DNA of 64,000 nt from Deinococcus sp. Leaf326 (GTDB lineage: Bacteria; Deinococcota; Deinococci; Deinococcales; Deinococcaceae): NCBI RefSeq assembly GCF_001424185.1, contig NZ_LMOM01000098.1, positions 980 through 64,979 of the forward strand. The letters run 5' to 3'. The notes under the pieces are model-generated. The model did not search any database and was not told the origin of the DNA. It was given only the letters and a program-made list of their open reading frames with translations. Of this stretch, positions 44,966 through 52,928 are shown one piece after another (the first letter of the stretch is position 1; every line of letters begins with the position of its first letter). The position numbers and the translations under genes are program-made.

Positions 44966-44971
44966 AGAAGA

Positions 44972-44999
44972 CCCCCGCCCCATCCGGCGGGGGATTTTT
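44972..44999 (+). terminator. Terminator of the tRNA unit
   Basis: CCCCCGCC (44972-44979) pairs with GGCGGGGG (44986-44993), then ATTTTT. Confidence 0.9.
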
Positions 45000-45300
45000 C
45001 GATTCTTCCGCTCAGTGGGGCGGGCCGCAGATGCCGCCGCGCGATCTCGACTGGGGAGGGCATGGCACCCTGTGGGCTCTGAACCGGGCTGCGCGGCGGC
45101 TGGTCCTGCACTCCACAGGCAACCGCCTGCGCCAGCCCCTGACCTGTACACGTTCCCGGCCCAGAACTTCGTGGTAGTCGGACGGCCGTGAAAGCCCGCA
45201 AGTAGGCGCGAACCAGGCACACCTCTCCCGTCAATCCGGCGGGGGCTTTTTTGTACCCCCCTGTGCCGCGTTGTCCCGCCGCGCCGCGCCTCCCAGGCCC
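45000..45300. other. 300-bp gene-free segment between tRNA-Phe and the queF promoter
   Basis: No convincing protein gene lies on either strand; the longer open frames have no start signal and no recognisable family. On the plus strand the segment ends in a terminator-like hairpin (45224-45252), so a small RNA could be encoded between about 45010 and 45250. I could not match it to 4.5S RNA, 6S RNA, tmRNA or RNase P RNA by eye. Confidence 0.4.
45224..45252 (+). terminator. Terminator-like hairpin before the queF promoter
   Basis: CCCG (about 45227-45230) and CGGCGGGGGC (45237-45246) fold over TCAATC and are followed by TTTTTTG. AAAGCCC (45191-45197) could alternatively pair with GGGCTTT (45243-45249). 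Confidence 0.55.
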
Positions 45301-45404
45301 GATACTGGTGGGCGCTGCCGCATCGCGGCGGACATTCTTCATGCCGGACGACCTGTCTTGTCGTCCCGGTCGCCCACGCAGCGACTGCCCCGAGGAGCCC
45401 CACC
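45301..45404 (+). promoter_or_regulatory. queF promoter and structured leader
   Basis: GATACT (45301-45306) is the likely -10. The ~92-nt leader contains an outer stem CGCTGC (45313-45318) / GCAGCG (45378-45383). Inside it is a competing small hairpin GCCGC-ATC-GCGGC (45317-45329). A strong hairpin GGACGAC/GTCGTCC (45346-45352 / 45360-45366) follows. GAGGAG (about 45392-45397) precedes the queF ATG. The position before a queuosine operon suggests a ligand-sensing leader. Confidence 0.45.
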
Positions 45405-45908
45405 ATGACCATTCAGGACCAGAATCGCCCCGCCCAGAGCCAGGACCAGAACGGCTGCGCCCCCGCCAACCCCGGTTTCGACCGCCGCTACGACGTGCAG
45501 GGCCTGGATGCCATCGACGTGGCCGTGCTGGGCACCTTTCCAAACGTGCGGGACGACGATCCCGTGCGCTACCCCGGCGAGCCGATGCAGGTCGAGATCG
45601 TGACCGACGAGTTCAGCCCGGTGTGCCCCTGGAGCGGCCTGCCCGACTTCGGCCGCCTGGAGATCAAGTACCTGCCGCGCACGAGCTGCGTGGAACTCAA
45701 GAGCCTGAAGTACTACCTCACGAGCTACCGCTTCGTGGGCATCTACCACGAGCACGCGACCCAGCGCGTCCTGGCCGATCTGGTGGCGCTGCTCGACCCG
45801 CTGAGCATGGAGATCCGCTGCGACTACGGGATGCGCGGCGGCCTGAACACCATCTGTACGGTGCGCTACGTGGCCCCCGACCACGCCCTGCCCGGCGCGG
45901 CCCGCTGA
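45405..45908 (+). CDS. queF: NADPH-dependent preQ0 reductase QueF
   Basis: This 167-residue enzyme reduces the nitrile of preQ0 to the amine preQ1 in queuosine synthesis. The catalytic Cys is in FSPVCPWSGLPDFG. ELKSLKYYLTSYRF holds the substrate-binding Glu and the QueF motif, and GIYHEHATQRVLADL follows. The length fits the short (unimodular) QueF type. The first ~40 residues are Gln/Asn-rich and variable. Its stop overlaps the queD start (TGATG). Confidence 0.95.
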   Translation: MTIQDQNRPAQSQDQNGCAPANPGFDRRYDVQGLDAIDVAVLGTFPNVRDDDPVRYPGEPMQVEIVTDEFSPVCPWSGLPDFGRLEIKYLPRTSCVELKSLKYYLTSYRFVGIYHEHATQRVLADLVALLDPLSMEIRCDYGMRGGLNTICTVRYVAPDHALPGAAR

Positions 45909-46318
45909 TGCCCTGGCGACTGGCGACCGAGTTCACCTTCGACTCGGCGCACACCATCGTGGGCTACGACGGCCCCTGCGGGCGGCTGCACGGCCACACC
46001 TACCGCGTGCGGCTGGAGCTGACCTCAGAGCGCCTGCGGCCGAGTGCGCATGTGGGCCGGGCGATCATGGTGGCCGACTTCAAGACCCTGAAGTGGGCCA
46101 AGAAGGACATCAAGGCGGGCGGCCTGGACCACGCCTACCTCAACGACCTGCCGGAACTGGGTGACGATACGACGGCCGAGGTGATCGCGGCGTACATCCA
46201 CCGCCACACGGTGGCGCGCGTGCGGGCCGACCTGCCGGCGGGCGACGACGGCGCCGACCTGAAGTTGCGCGTGACGCTGTGGGAAACGCCCGACAGCAGC
46301 TGCGAGTACTGGGAGTAG
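45908..46318 (+). CDS. queD: 6-carboxytetrahydropterin synthase QueD
   Basis: This 136-residue T-fold enzyme makes 6-carboxy-5,6,7,8-tetrahydropterin from dihydroneopterin triphosphate. FDSAHTIVGYDGPCGRLHGHTYRV holds the zinc histidines and the catalytic Cys. VADFKTLK and LDHAYLND complete the site. The C-terminal WETPDSSCEY contains the substrate-anchoring Glu. It lies second in the queFDEC operon. Confidence 0.95.
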   Translation: MPWRLATEFTFDSAHTIVGYDGPCGRLHGHTYRVRLELTSERLRPSAHVGRAIMVADFKTLKWAKKDIKAGGLDHAYLNDLPELGDDTTAEVIAAYIHRHTVARVRADLPAGDDGADLKLRVTLWETPDSSCEYWE

Positions 46319-46324
46319 CGGGCC

Positions 46325-47017
46325 ATGCGTTATCCCGTCTACGAACGCTTCTATACCTGGCAGGGCGAGGGCGTGCACCTGGGGCGCGCGGCGTACTTCA
46401 TCCGGCTGTACGGCTGCCCGCAGGCCTGCGCGTGGTGCGACAGCGCCGGCACCTGGCACAAGGATTTTCGCCCCGAAGGCGTGACCCTGATGTCGGCCGA
46501 GGACTTGGCCGGGGCCGTGCGGGCCGAGAGTCCGGACGGCGCCTTCGTGGTCGTCACGGGCGGCGAGCCGATCCTGTTCGACCTCGCGCCCCTGGTGGAT
46601 GCCCTGCACGCCCTGGGCCGCCGGGTGCACATCGAAACGAGCGGTATCGCGCCTCTGCGTGGCGACCTGGACTGGGTGACGCTCTCGCCCAAGCCCTTCG
46701 GCCAGTGGCCGCTGCCAGAGGTGGTCGCCCGCGCCGACGAGGTCAAGCTCATCGTGCATGAGCCCGGCGACATCGGCGCCGGGCTGGAGACGCTCGCGGG
46801 GCTGCGGGAGGACGCCGTGGTCTGGCTGCACCCCGAGTGGAGCAGGGCCCGCGAGCGCGACGCCGGCGTGCTGAACGCCATCACACAGGCCGTGAAGGAA
46901 GACCCGCGCCTGCGGGCCGGATACCAGATGCACAAGCTCTACCGCGCCGACGACCTCGACGCACACAGCGACAAGCGCCTCATTCCCCTCGGCGGGAATC
47001 CGGGGCTGGGGTACTAG
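46325..47017 (+). CDS. queE: 7-carboxy-7-deazaguanine synthase QueE
   Basis: This 230-residue radical SAM enzyme contracts the pterin ring to 7-carboxy-7-deazaguanine. [24 protein letters not shown] leads into the Fe-S cysteines, spaced C-x4-C-x2-C (CPQACAWC) with the usual QueE context. [11 protein letters not shown] is the SAM-binding GGE motif. It starts 6 bp after queD and ends 1 bp before queC. Confidence 0.94.
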   Translation: MRYPVYERFYTWQGEGVHLGRAAYFIRLYGCPQACAWCDSAGTWHKDFRPEGVTLMSAEDLAGAVRAESPDGAFVVVTGGEPILFDLAPLVDALHALGRRVHIETSGIAPLRGDLDWVTLSPKPFGQWPLPEVVARADEVKLIVHEPGDIGAGLETLAGLREDAVVWLHPEWSRARERDAGVLNAITQAVKEDPRLRAGYQMHKLYRADDLDAHSDKRLIPLGGNPGLGY

Positions 47018-47018
47018 C

Positions 47019-47714
47019 ATGACTGACACACAAAAACGCGCCGTGGTACTCCTGTCGGGCGGACTGGACTCCAGCACCGTGCTGGGTCTGACCGCGCGCG
47101 AGGGCTACGCCTGCACGGCCCTCTCCTTCCGGTACGGGCAGCGGCACACTGTCGAGCTGGAACGTGCGGCCCTGATCGCGCGGCAGTTCGGGGCCGACCA
47201 CCGCGTCATCGACATCAATATCGGCAGCTTTGGCGGCAGCGCCCTGACCGACGAGCGCCTGGAGGTGCCCACCGGGGGGACCCAGGACGGCGTGATTCCG
47301 CCGACCTACGTTCCGGGGCGCAACACGGTGTTCATCGCGGTGGCGCTGAGCCTCGCGGAGGCCATCGGCGCCGAGCGGGTCTGCCTGGGGATCAACGCGG
47401 TGGACTACAGCGGCTACCCCGACTGCCGCCCGGAATACCTCGCGGCCTACCAGACCCTTGCTGACCTCGCCAGCAAGGCGGGACTGGAGGGGCGCGGCGC
47501 CGTGCTCACCGCGCCCCTGCTGGCGATGACGAAGGTGGACATCGTACGCGCGGCGCTGGACCTCGGCGTGCCCATTCAGGCCACTTGGAGCTGCTACCAG
47601 GGCGGTGAGGAACCGTGCGGCGTGTGCGACTCGTGCCTCATCCGCGACCGCGCGCTGGCCGAAGCCGGACACCCCGAGCTGACTGGACCAGCCTCGCCCT
47701 ACCACCAGGGCTGA
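47019..47714 (+). CDS. queC: 7-cyano-7-deazaguanine synthase QueC
   Basis: This 231-residue ATP-dependent enzyme converts the carboxylate to the nitrile preQ0. [15 protein letters not shown] is the PP-loop. The zinc site is C-x9-CGVC-DSC near the C-terminus ([16 protein letters not shown]). [22 protein letters not shown] is family-typical. It is the last gene of the operon, so the four steps from dihydroneopterin triphosphate to preQ1 are encoded together. Confidence 0.96.
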   Translation: MTDTQKRAVVLLSGGLDSSTVLGLTAREGYACTALSFRYGQRHTVELERAALIARQFGADHRVIDINIGSFGGSALTDERLEVPTGGTQDGVIPPTYVPGRNTVFIAVALSLAEAIGAERVCLGINAVDYSGYPDCRPEYLAAYQTLADLASKAGLEGRGAVLTAPLLAMTKVDIVRAALDLGVPIQATWSCYQGGEEPCGVCDSCLIRDRALAEAGHPELTGPASPYHQG

Positions 47715-47716
47715 AA

Positions 47717-47757
47717 CTGGACAGCGGCGCCGAGAACCTCCCGGCGCCGCTGTCCAG
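47717..47757. terminator. Bidirectional terminator between queC and the DMT gene
   Basis: The 16-bp perfect stem CTGGACAGCGGCGCCG (47717-47732) pairs with its complement at 47742-47757, with a 9-nt loop. U-tracts are short on both sides, but it stands between convergent genes. Confidence 0.75.
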
Positions 47758-47765
47758 GGGCTCTC

Positions 47766-48668
47766 TCAGCGCTCGGAGGCCGGAGTAGGCAGTTCGGCGT
47801 GGGGTGTGGAGTCGCCGCGCGTGCTGAGCATTGTCGCCCCCACGACGAGAAGTCCTCCCAGCAGCCCGCGCAGCCCCACCTGTTCCCCGATGAGCACAAA
47901 GCTGAAGGCGGTGGCCGTCACCGGTTCCAGCGTGTAGACCAGACTCGCCTCGGCAGCGCTCACGTGGCGCTGGCCGACCGTCTGGAGCAGCGTGGTCAGC
48001 GCGGTCGCCACCACGCCGAGGTACAGCAGCGGCCACCACGCCTCCGGAGGGGGCAGCAGCCGGCCCGGCTCGGCGATCACCGCCCAGACCAGGGCCAGTC
48101 CCGCGACCGACAGCACCTGCGCCAGCGTGAAGGGCAGCGGCGCGTGGCTGCGCGCCATCTTCTCCAGCGTGACGATGAACCCCGCGTAGGTCACGGCGCA
48201 GGCCAGCGCCCACAGGTCGCCCACCACCAGTTGCCCGCCTTCCCAGGACAGCAGGGCCAGCCCCGCGACCGCCAGCGGCAGGGCGGCCCACAGCGCAGCC
48301 GGCATTCGGCGCCGCTGCGCCAGCACGAGCCAGGTGGGAACCAGCACCACGCTCAGCGCCGTGAAGAAGGCCGCGCGGTTGGCTCCCGTCGTCTGGAGGG
48401 CCACCGTCTGGGTGCCGTAGCCGGCGATGAGCCATGCCCCAAGCAGAAGACCGTCGCGCCACAGTGGCGTGGTCGGCGCCGCAGCGGGCCGGGCCGGTCG
48501 CAGCAATAGTGCAGCAGGCAGCAGTGCCAGTGCCCCGATGATGAAACGCCACGCGATGAGGACCGCCGGCGGCAGCACCTCGCCCAGCTGCTTGACCACC
48601 GCGAAGGTGCTGCCCCAGACCGCCGTCACGAGGATGAGGAGGAGCAGGCCGCGCAGACGAGGGGTCAT
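47766..48668 (-). CDS. EamA/DMT-family transporter
   Basis: This 300-residue membrane protein has ten predicted helices made of two EamA repeats (residues about 8-140 and 155-285). [17 protein letters not shown] and [26 protein letters not shown] are the typical ends of each repeat. It is probably an exporter of amino acids or other metabolites. ATG 48668 overlaps the stop of an upstream 19-residue ORF (ATGA), and there is no obvious Shine-Dalgarno sequence of its own. Confidence 0.9.
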   Translation of the reverse strand: MTPRLRGLLLLILVTAVWGSTFAVVKQLGEVLPPAVLIAWRFIIGALALLPAALLLRPARPAAAPTTPLWRDGLLLGAWLIAGYGTQTVALQTTGANRAAFFTALSVVLVPTWLVLAQRRRMPAALWAALPLAVAGLALLSWEGGQLVVGDLWALACAVTYAGFIVTLEKMARSHAPLPFTLAQVLSVAGLALVWAVIAEPGRLLPPPEAWWPLLYLGVVATALTTLLQTVGQRHVSAAEASLVYTLEPVTATAFSFVLIGEQVGLRGLLGGLLVVGATMLSTRGDSTPHAELPTPASER

Positions 48669-48724
48669 CGCGGCCTTCCGGCCCAGGCCGGACGACCGGC
48701 GCGGAGAAACTTCAGATCGGACAC
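48665..48724 (-). CDS. Candidate leaderless mini-ORF (19 aa) coupled to the DMT gene
   Basis: GTG 48724 lies 7 nt after the -10 box TACAAT and encodes [22 protein letters not shown] overlaps the ATG of the transporter in an ATGA (48668-48665). The peptide is basic with a short hydrophobic part. Confidence 0.45.
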   Translation of the reverse strand: MSDLKFLRAGRPAWAGRPR

Positions 48725-48731
48725 GACGAGA

Positions 48732-48737
48732 ATTGTA
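48732..48737 (-). promoter_or_regulatory. -10 box of the DMT transcript
   Basis: TACAAT on the minus strand, a near-consensus hexamer, 7 nt before GTG 48724. Confidence 0.6.
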
Positions 48738-48807
48738 AGGAGAGAACAGCGAAAGAGGCAGGAACGTCTATCGGCGTTCCTGCCTCCTGACTCCGCAGAG
48801 GTGCGGA

Positions 48808-51800
48808 TCAGTTGATTGTGGCCCGGAAGCAGAAGCTGCCGGTGGTGTTGATCGCCAGGGTGCCGATGGTCGCTGTCACCGTCTTGGTCGCCGTCACCGT
48901 ACCGTCGGTCGCCGTCACCGTGCCGTCTGTGACACCGGTGGTCGCTCCCACGTAAGCCGTGCTGGGCGTGACCTGCATGTTGCCCTGCTTGACGAACAGG
49001 CTCCCAGCAACCAGTGTGGTGTTCGCCGGCACCACGTCATTGATCTTGTAGTTGTTCAGGGGCAGGCTGCCGTAGTTGGTGAAATCAATGCAGTATTCCA
49101 CCACGTTGCGCGGCAGTCCGGTGCCGGTGCTGCTCCAGGCCGGCGAGGTCGCCGGGATGGGCGCGGCGGCCGGCGACGAGCCGATGTTGTGGACCTGCTT
49201 GAACAGGGCCGTGTAGGCCGTGCCGGTGGTCGCCGTCGCAGCGGGGGTAGTGGCGGCGTTCGTCGCGGAGGCCACGACGCTGTTGACCAGCGCACTCTGG
49301 GGCTGGGTCGCCCGCAGGGTCGGCGCGGGGGGAGCCGTGACGGTGACCCTGAACGTACGGGTCGCTGCCGAACCCGTCGCCAGGGTTCCGACCGACCAGG
49401 TCAGGTTCTGCCCGTTCTGGGTCGCCGCCACCGGATTACCGTTCTCTGTGACGGTAGGCGTGCCGACATTGGCCGGCAGTACGTCTGTCAGTGTCACTCC
49501 CGCAGCCGCAAGAGTCCCGTTGTTGGTCACCGTGATGGTGTAGTTCAGCACGGGCGGCACCGGCTCGGCTCCGTTGACCGAGTTGGGGTACAGCGCCACC
49601 GTCCGGTCGACCGTCTTGGTCACAGCGAGGATCGGTTTGGCCGTGTCGGTCACGGTCGGGTCATTGGACGCCAGGGTATTGGGATCGTCGCTGAGCACGC
49701 TGGTCGTCGCGGCGCTGCCGGTCGAGTTGTCCGAGTAGGTCGCCGTGGCCTGGTTGCTGACACTGCTCGTCCCGGCATTGATTGTCACCCGGAAGGTCAG
49801 GGTCGCCTCACGGTCAGTCGTGACTGTGGGGGTGCTGTCGGCCTGAAGCACACCGTTGGCCGCATTGGGACTTTTGATGACTCCGGGCGTGGCAAAGGGC
49901 ATGGTCCCATTGACGTCGGCTACCGTAGCCATGTTCAGCTTAGTGCTGCCCGCGACATAGGTTGCCCCTGCAGGAATGGAGTCTTGCAGCGTCGCCTCGG
50001 CCGCGCTGATGTTGCCACTGTTCCTGACGATGATGGTGTATTCGAGGGTATCGCCCGGAAGGATCAGGCTGCCCGCACTGCCCGCGACTTTCGCCGCCGT
50101 CTTGGTCACACCAATGACCGGGTTTAGGGTGGGATAGCTACAGCTTGCCAAGTCGGTGCTCCCCCGTGCAGCGCTGGCGGCAGCTGTCTGGGTAACCGTG
50201 AGGGTCGCTAGATCGACCGCAATAATCCGGCCGTCGGAGGAACTCGCATATATGGTCTGCCCTATAGCTGCATATCCACCATAGGTATCGCTCGTTCCGA
50301 TATTCGAATCGTTCAGGCGGCCCAAGAACAACACACTGCCGTTAGGGCGCACGAGGAAGGTATCCAGATACGAACCGCTGCTCCCGTTGTTTACGCTTAG
50401 GAACAGGTTACCAGCACTGTCGGCAAAGAAGTCACCACTCCCTGAAATGGTCGGCGCGGGTATCAAGCCAGAAGTGTCGGCATAGTTCAGGGTTATCGGC
50501 CCCGAAATGGCATAGGGGGCTGTCGTCTGGAACGTCCAGAGACGCGTGTCGATACTGAAATATCCGACGCCGTTCGGATTAGCCGCAGTCGGCTTGGTCA
50601 CGGCCATTCGCAGAGTTCGCACGTTACCCGGAATCGCGACACTAGACAACCATTTGCCCGTCGGTACATCGTAGATTTGCAAGACACCATCTGCCGTTGC
50701 CACAAAAAGCTTGGTGCCATCGGCACTTACAGCCAGTGCAGCATTGTTATTGGCCGTACCTAACGGTACGGTCGCAATCGTAGTCTGGACCGTACCTGCC
50801 GGCGTCAGGGGAGCAATCGTCCTGTAACTGCTGGTCCCATCGGTGACCAGTGCATAGAAGTTATTCGTACAGGCCAGTGGCGGACCGGTAATTGCTACGT
50901 CTTCATTCGTGCTGCTGCCGGAGGCGTAGTTGCTGCCCCCCACCGTGCCGCCCACCGTGTAGGCGCCGCCCGGCGTGACCGTCTGCGTCACCGTCCGGGT
51001 CGGGTCTGTAAAGCTGACCGCCGCTGGGTTCTGGTAGATCCCGGGCACTGCCGAGTTCAGGTTCACCGTGAAGGTGACGCTAAGGCTTCCCCCCTGCGGC
51101 AGGGTGACGCTGTTGGTCGGAGTACCACCTGGCGTGCCGAATCCGGCAGTGGTCGTGCCTGTGGCCCCTAAACTGGCTGGGCCACTCGCTCCCCCGCTGT
51201 AGGTAGTAGCTGTGGTGGCGCCATAGGTAAAGGGCGTGGGCAAGACGTCGGACAGGGCCACGCCACTGGCGGTACCACCTGTATTGTTCACCGTGATGGT
51301 ATAGGTAGCCGCCGTATCGGTGGCCGAGAACCTCGAAGGCGTGGAGGTCGTCTTGGTGACCACCAGGTTGGGAAAGCAGGTCGTCGTGGCCGAGGCGCCG
51401 GGAACGCTGGTCACTGCAGCGGCTGTCTGCGCTGCTCCAGCTGCACCGTTCGTCGCACCGAACGTGTCAGAGAGATTATTAATGTCGCGCGTCGTGCCAC
51501 CAGTGCCGCCAGCCACCGAAACGGAGGCAGGACTCGAAAGCACGACGAAACCGCCGCCGCCGCCGCCGCCAGGCCCGTGTTGGCGGGGATTACCGCCCCC
51601 CGTATTGCTTCCCCCATTGCCCCCCGTGGCCGTGACACTCAGGGTGCCAGGCAGTGCGTTCGGAGAAACCACCATGATACTGCCGCCCGCGCCGCCCCCA
51701 CCGGAACCGTCGTTGACCACCGTATTGTTGGCACTCGCGCCGTTGGCAAAAATTCCACCAGTCCCCGTTACCGTCCCGGCCCGCACCAGAACGGCGCCGC

Positions 51801-52920
51801 CCCCTGCCGCGCCACTGCTGGCCAGACCGTTCGCCAGATCGCCCGTTCCATCGTTGGTCGAGCCCGCGCCGCCGCCACCGCCCAGTACCAGTTGCGACAC
51901 GCTGTTGGGGGCGGCTGTACCGCCCCGGCCGCCAACCGCCGCAGCGTTCGCCCAGGCATTCCCCCCGGTCCCGCCAGCACCTCCGCCGGCACCACCACCA
52001 CCACCGCTATTGTTGAAGTTGTTGCTCGGCGAGGAGTCAGTGCCGCCGCCACCCGCGTTGCCGGGAGCACCGCGCGCGGAACTGCCGTTCGGGTAGCCTT
52101 CCGCACCCGTATCGGAGGCCACACCGCCGCTCAGCACATACCGGGGGGTACCGGCGATACCTTCACCTTTCTGTCCGTGAAAGCCGACGGTGCCGTTGGC
52201 TGGAGCAGGGCTCCGGAAGGCTATGGCCGATCCGTTGACGTCCCCGGTCAGTTGCCGGCCCACGCCGCCGCGAAAGCCCAGGCCGGTCGTGGTGATGCTG
52301 CCACCGTTCAGGTTCAGAGTGCCCGCCACGTCGATGCCCACCACGCCGCCGGTCGAGCCGTTCCAGGCCGGCGCGGTGATGGCCGTGGCCCCAAGAGTCG
52401 CGCTGCTGTACTGCGGTACCCGGATGACCTGGAAGCGTTTGGCACCGCTGGTCGCGCTGTAGGCCGAGTTGGTGTAGCTATTGATCAGACCGCCGCCGCT
52501 GCCGTCACCCCGGATGCTCACGCTCCCGTTGCCGCTGGAGGCGGAGGTCGCCACGACATACTCGTACTTGCCAGCGTTCACAGCAGTCGCGCCTGAGCCG
52601 GAGGTTCCACCGCTGCCGTAAGCTGTACTGTCGGCCGTATTGAGGGTCGCGTCCTGCATCTGCATGACCAGCAGCAGGTCCCCCGCCGTGATCTGGGTAC
52701 TGGCACCTGTGCTGGCCCCCAGCGAGAGGGTCATTCCCCCCGCAGAGGCGCTGACCGTTCCGGGATAGTAGGTGTTGACGATGCCCGTGATATTGGTGCC
52801 CACGCCGTCTTTGCCGGGCGAGGCACAGGTGATGGCCTGGCCCGCCGATCCCAACGTGACCAGTCCCGTCACCAGCCAGGCGCAGGGCCGCCACATGCCG
52901 CTTTTCCTTTCTTTCAACAT
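48808..52920 (-). CDS. Very large secreted DUF11-repeat protein with Gly-rich and propeller-like regions
   Basis: This 1370-residue protein has a signal peptide (about residues 9-30, hydrophobic core LVTGLVTLGSAGQA). The N-terminal beta domain (30-250) is followed by a very Gly-rich stretch (about 260-490). A first DUF11-type domain (VVTKTTSTPSRFSATDTAATY, about 520-660), a segment with WD/NHL-like repeats (about 665-925), and three or more further DUF11 domains to the C-terminus follow. DUF11 domains are Ig-like repeats of cell-surface proteins. No anchor motif is obvious. It follows the barrel protein gene by 8 bp. Confidence 0.82.
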   Translation of the reverse strand: MLKERKSGMWRPCAWLVTGLVTLGSAGQAITCASPGKDGVGTNITGIVNTYYPGTVSASAGGMTLSLGASTGASTQITAGDLLLVMQMQDATLNTADSTAYGSGGTSGSGATAVNAGKYEYVVATSASSGNGSVSIRGDGSGGGLINSYTNSAYSATSGAKRFQVIRVPQYSSATLGATAITAPAWNGSTGGVVGIDVAGTLNLNGGSITTTGLGFRGGVGRQLTGDVNGSAIAFRSPAPANGTVGFHGQKGEGIAGTPRYVLSGGVASDTGAEGYPNGSSARGAPGNAGGGGTDSSPSNNFNNSGGGGGAGGGAGGTGGNAWANAAAVGGRGGTAAPNSVSQLVLGGGGGAGSTNDGTGDLANGLASSGAAGGGAVLVRAGTVTGTGGIFANGASANNTVVNDGSGGGGAGGSIMVVSPNALPGTLSVTATGGNGGSNTGGGNPRQHGPGGGGGGGFVVLSSPASVSVAGGTGGTTRDINNLSDTFGATNGAAGAAQTAAAVTSVPGASATTTCFPNLVVTKTTSTPSRFSATDTAATYTITVNNTGGTASGVALSDVLPTPFTYGATTATTYSGGASGPASLGATGTTTAGFGTPGGTPTNSVTLPQGGSLSVTFTVNLNSAVPGIYQNPAAVSFTDPTRTVTQTVTPGGAYTVGGTVGGSNYASGSSTNEDVAITGPPLACTNNFYALVTDGTSSYRTIAPLTPAGTVQTTIATVPLGTANNNAALAVSADGTKLFVATADGVLQIYDVPTGKWLSSVAIPGNVRTLRMAVTKPTAANPNGVGYFSIDTRLWTFQTTAPYAISGPITLNYADTSGLIPAPTISGSGDFFADSAGNLFLSVNNGSSGSYLDTFLVRPNGSVLFLGRLNDSNIGTSDTYGGYAAIGQTIYASSSDGRIIAVDLATLTVTQTAAASAARGSTDLASCSYPTLNPVIGVTKTAAKVAGSAGSLILPGDTLEYTIIVRNSGNISAAEATLQDSIPAGATYVAGSTKLNMATVADVNGTMPFATPGVIKSPNAANGVLQADSTPTVTTDREATLTFRVTINAGTSSVSNQATATYSDNSTGSAATTSVLSDDPNTLASNDPTVTDTAKPILAVTKTVDRTVALYPNSVNGAEPVPPVLNYTITVTNNGTLAAAGVTLTDVLPANVGTPTVTENGNPVAATQNGQNLTWSVGTLATGSAATRTFRVTVTAPPAPTLRATQPQSALVNSVVASATNAATTPAATATTGTAYTALFKQVHNIGSSPAAAPIPATSPAWSSTGTGLPRNVVEYCIDFTNYGSLPLNNYKINDVVPANTTLVAGSLFVKQGNMQVTPSTAYVGATTGVTDGTVTATDGTVTATKTVTATIGTLAINTTGSFCFRATIN

Positions 52921-52928
52921 GACCGTCC

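Noticed and set aside
51530..52030. CRISPR-like or tandem repeat from recurring GCCGCCGCC and CCACCG words
   Set aside because: The words are short codon runs for glycine in a coding frame, with no regular spacer length and no unit longer than about 12 bases.
51320..52120. Pro-rich plus-strand frame opposite the Gly-rich part of the surface protein
   Set aside because: Low-complexity Gly codons on the minus strand read as Pro/Ala/Arg on the plus strand. There is no start signal, promoter or family resemblance.
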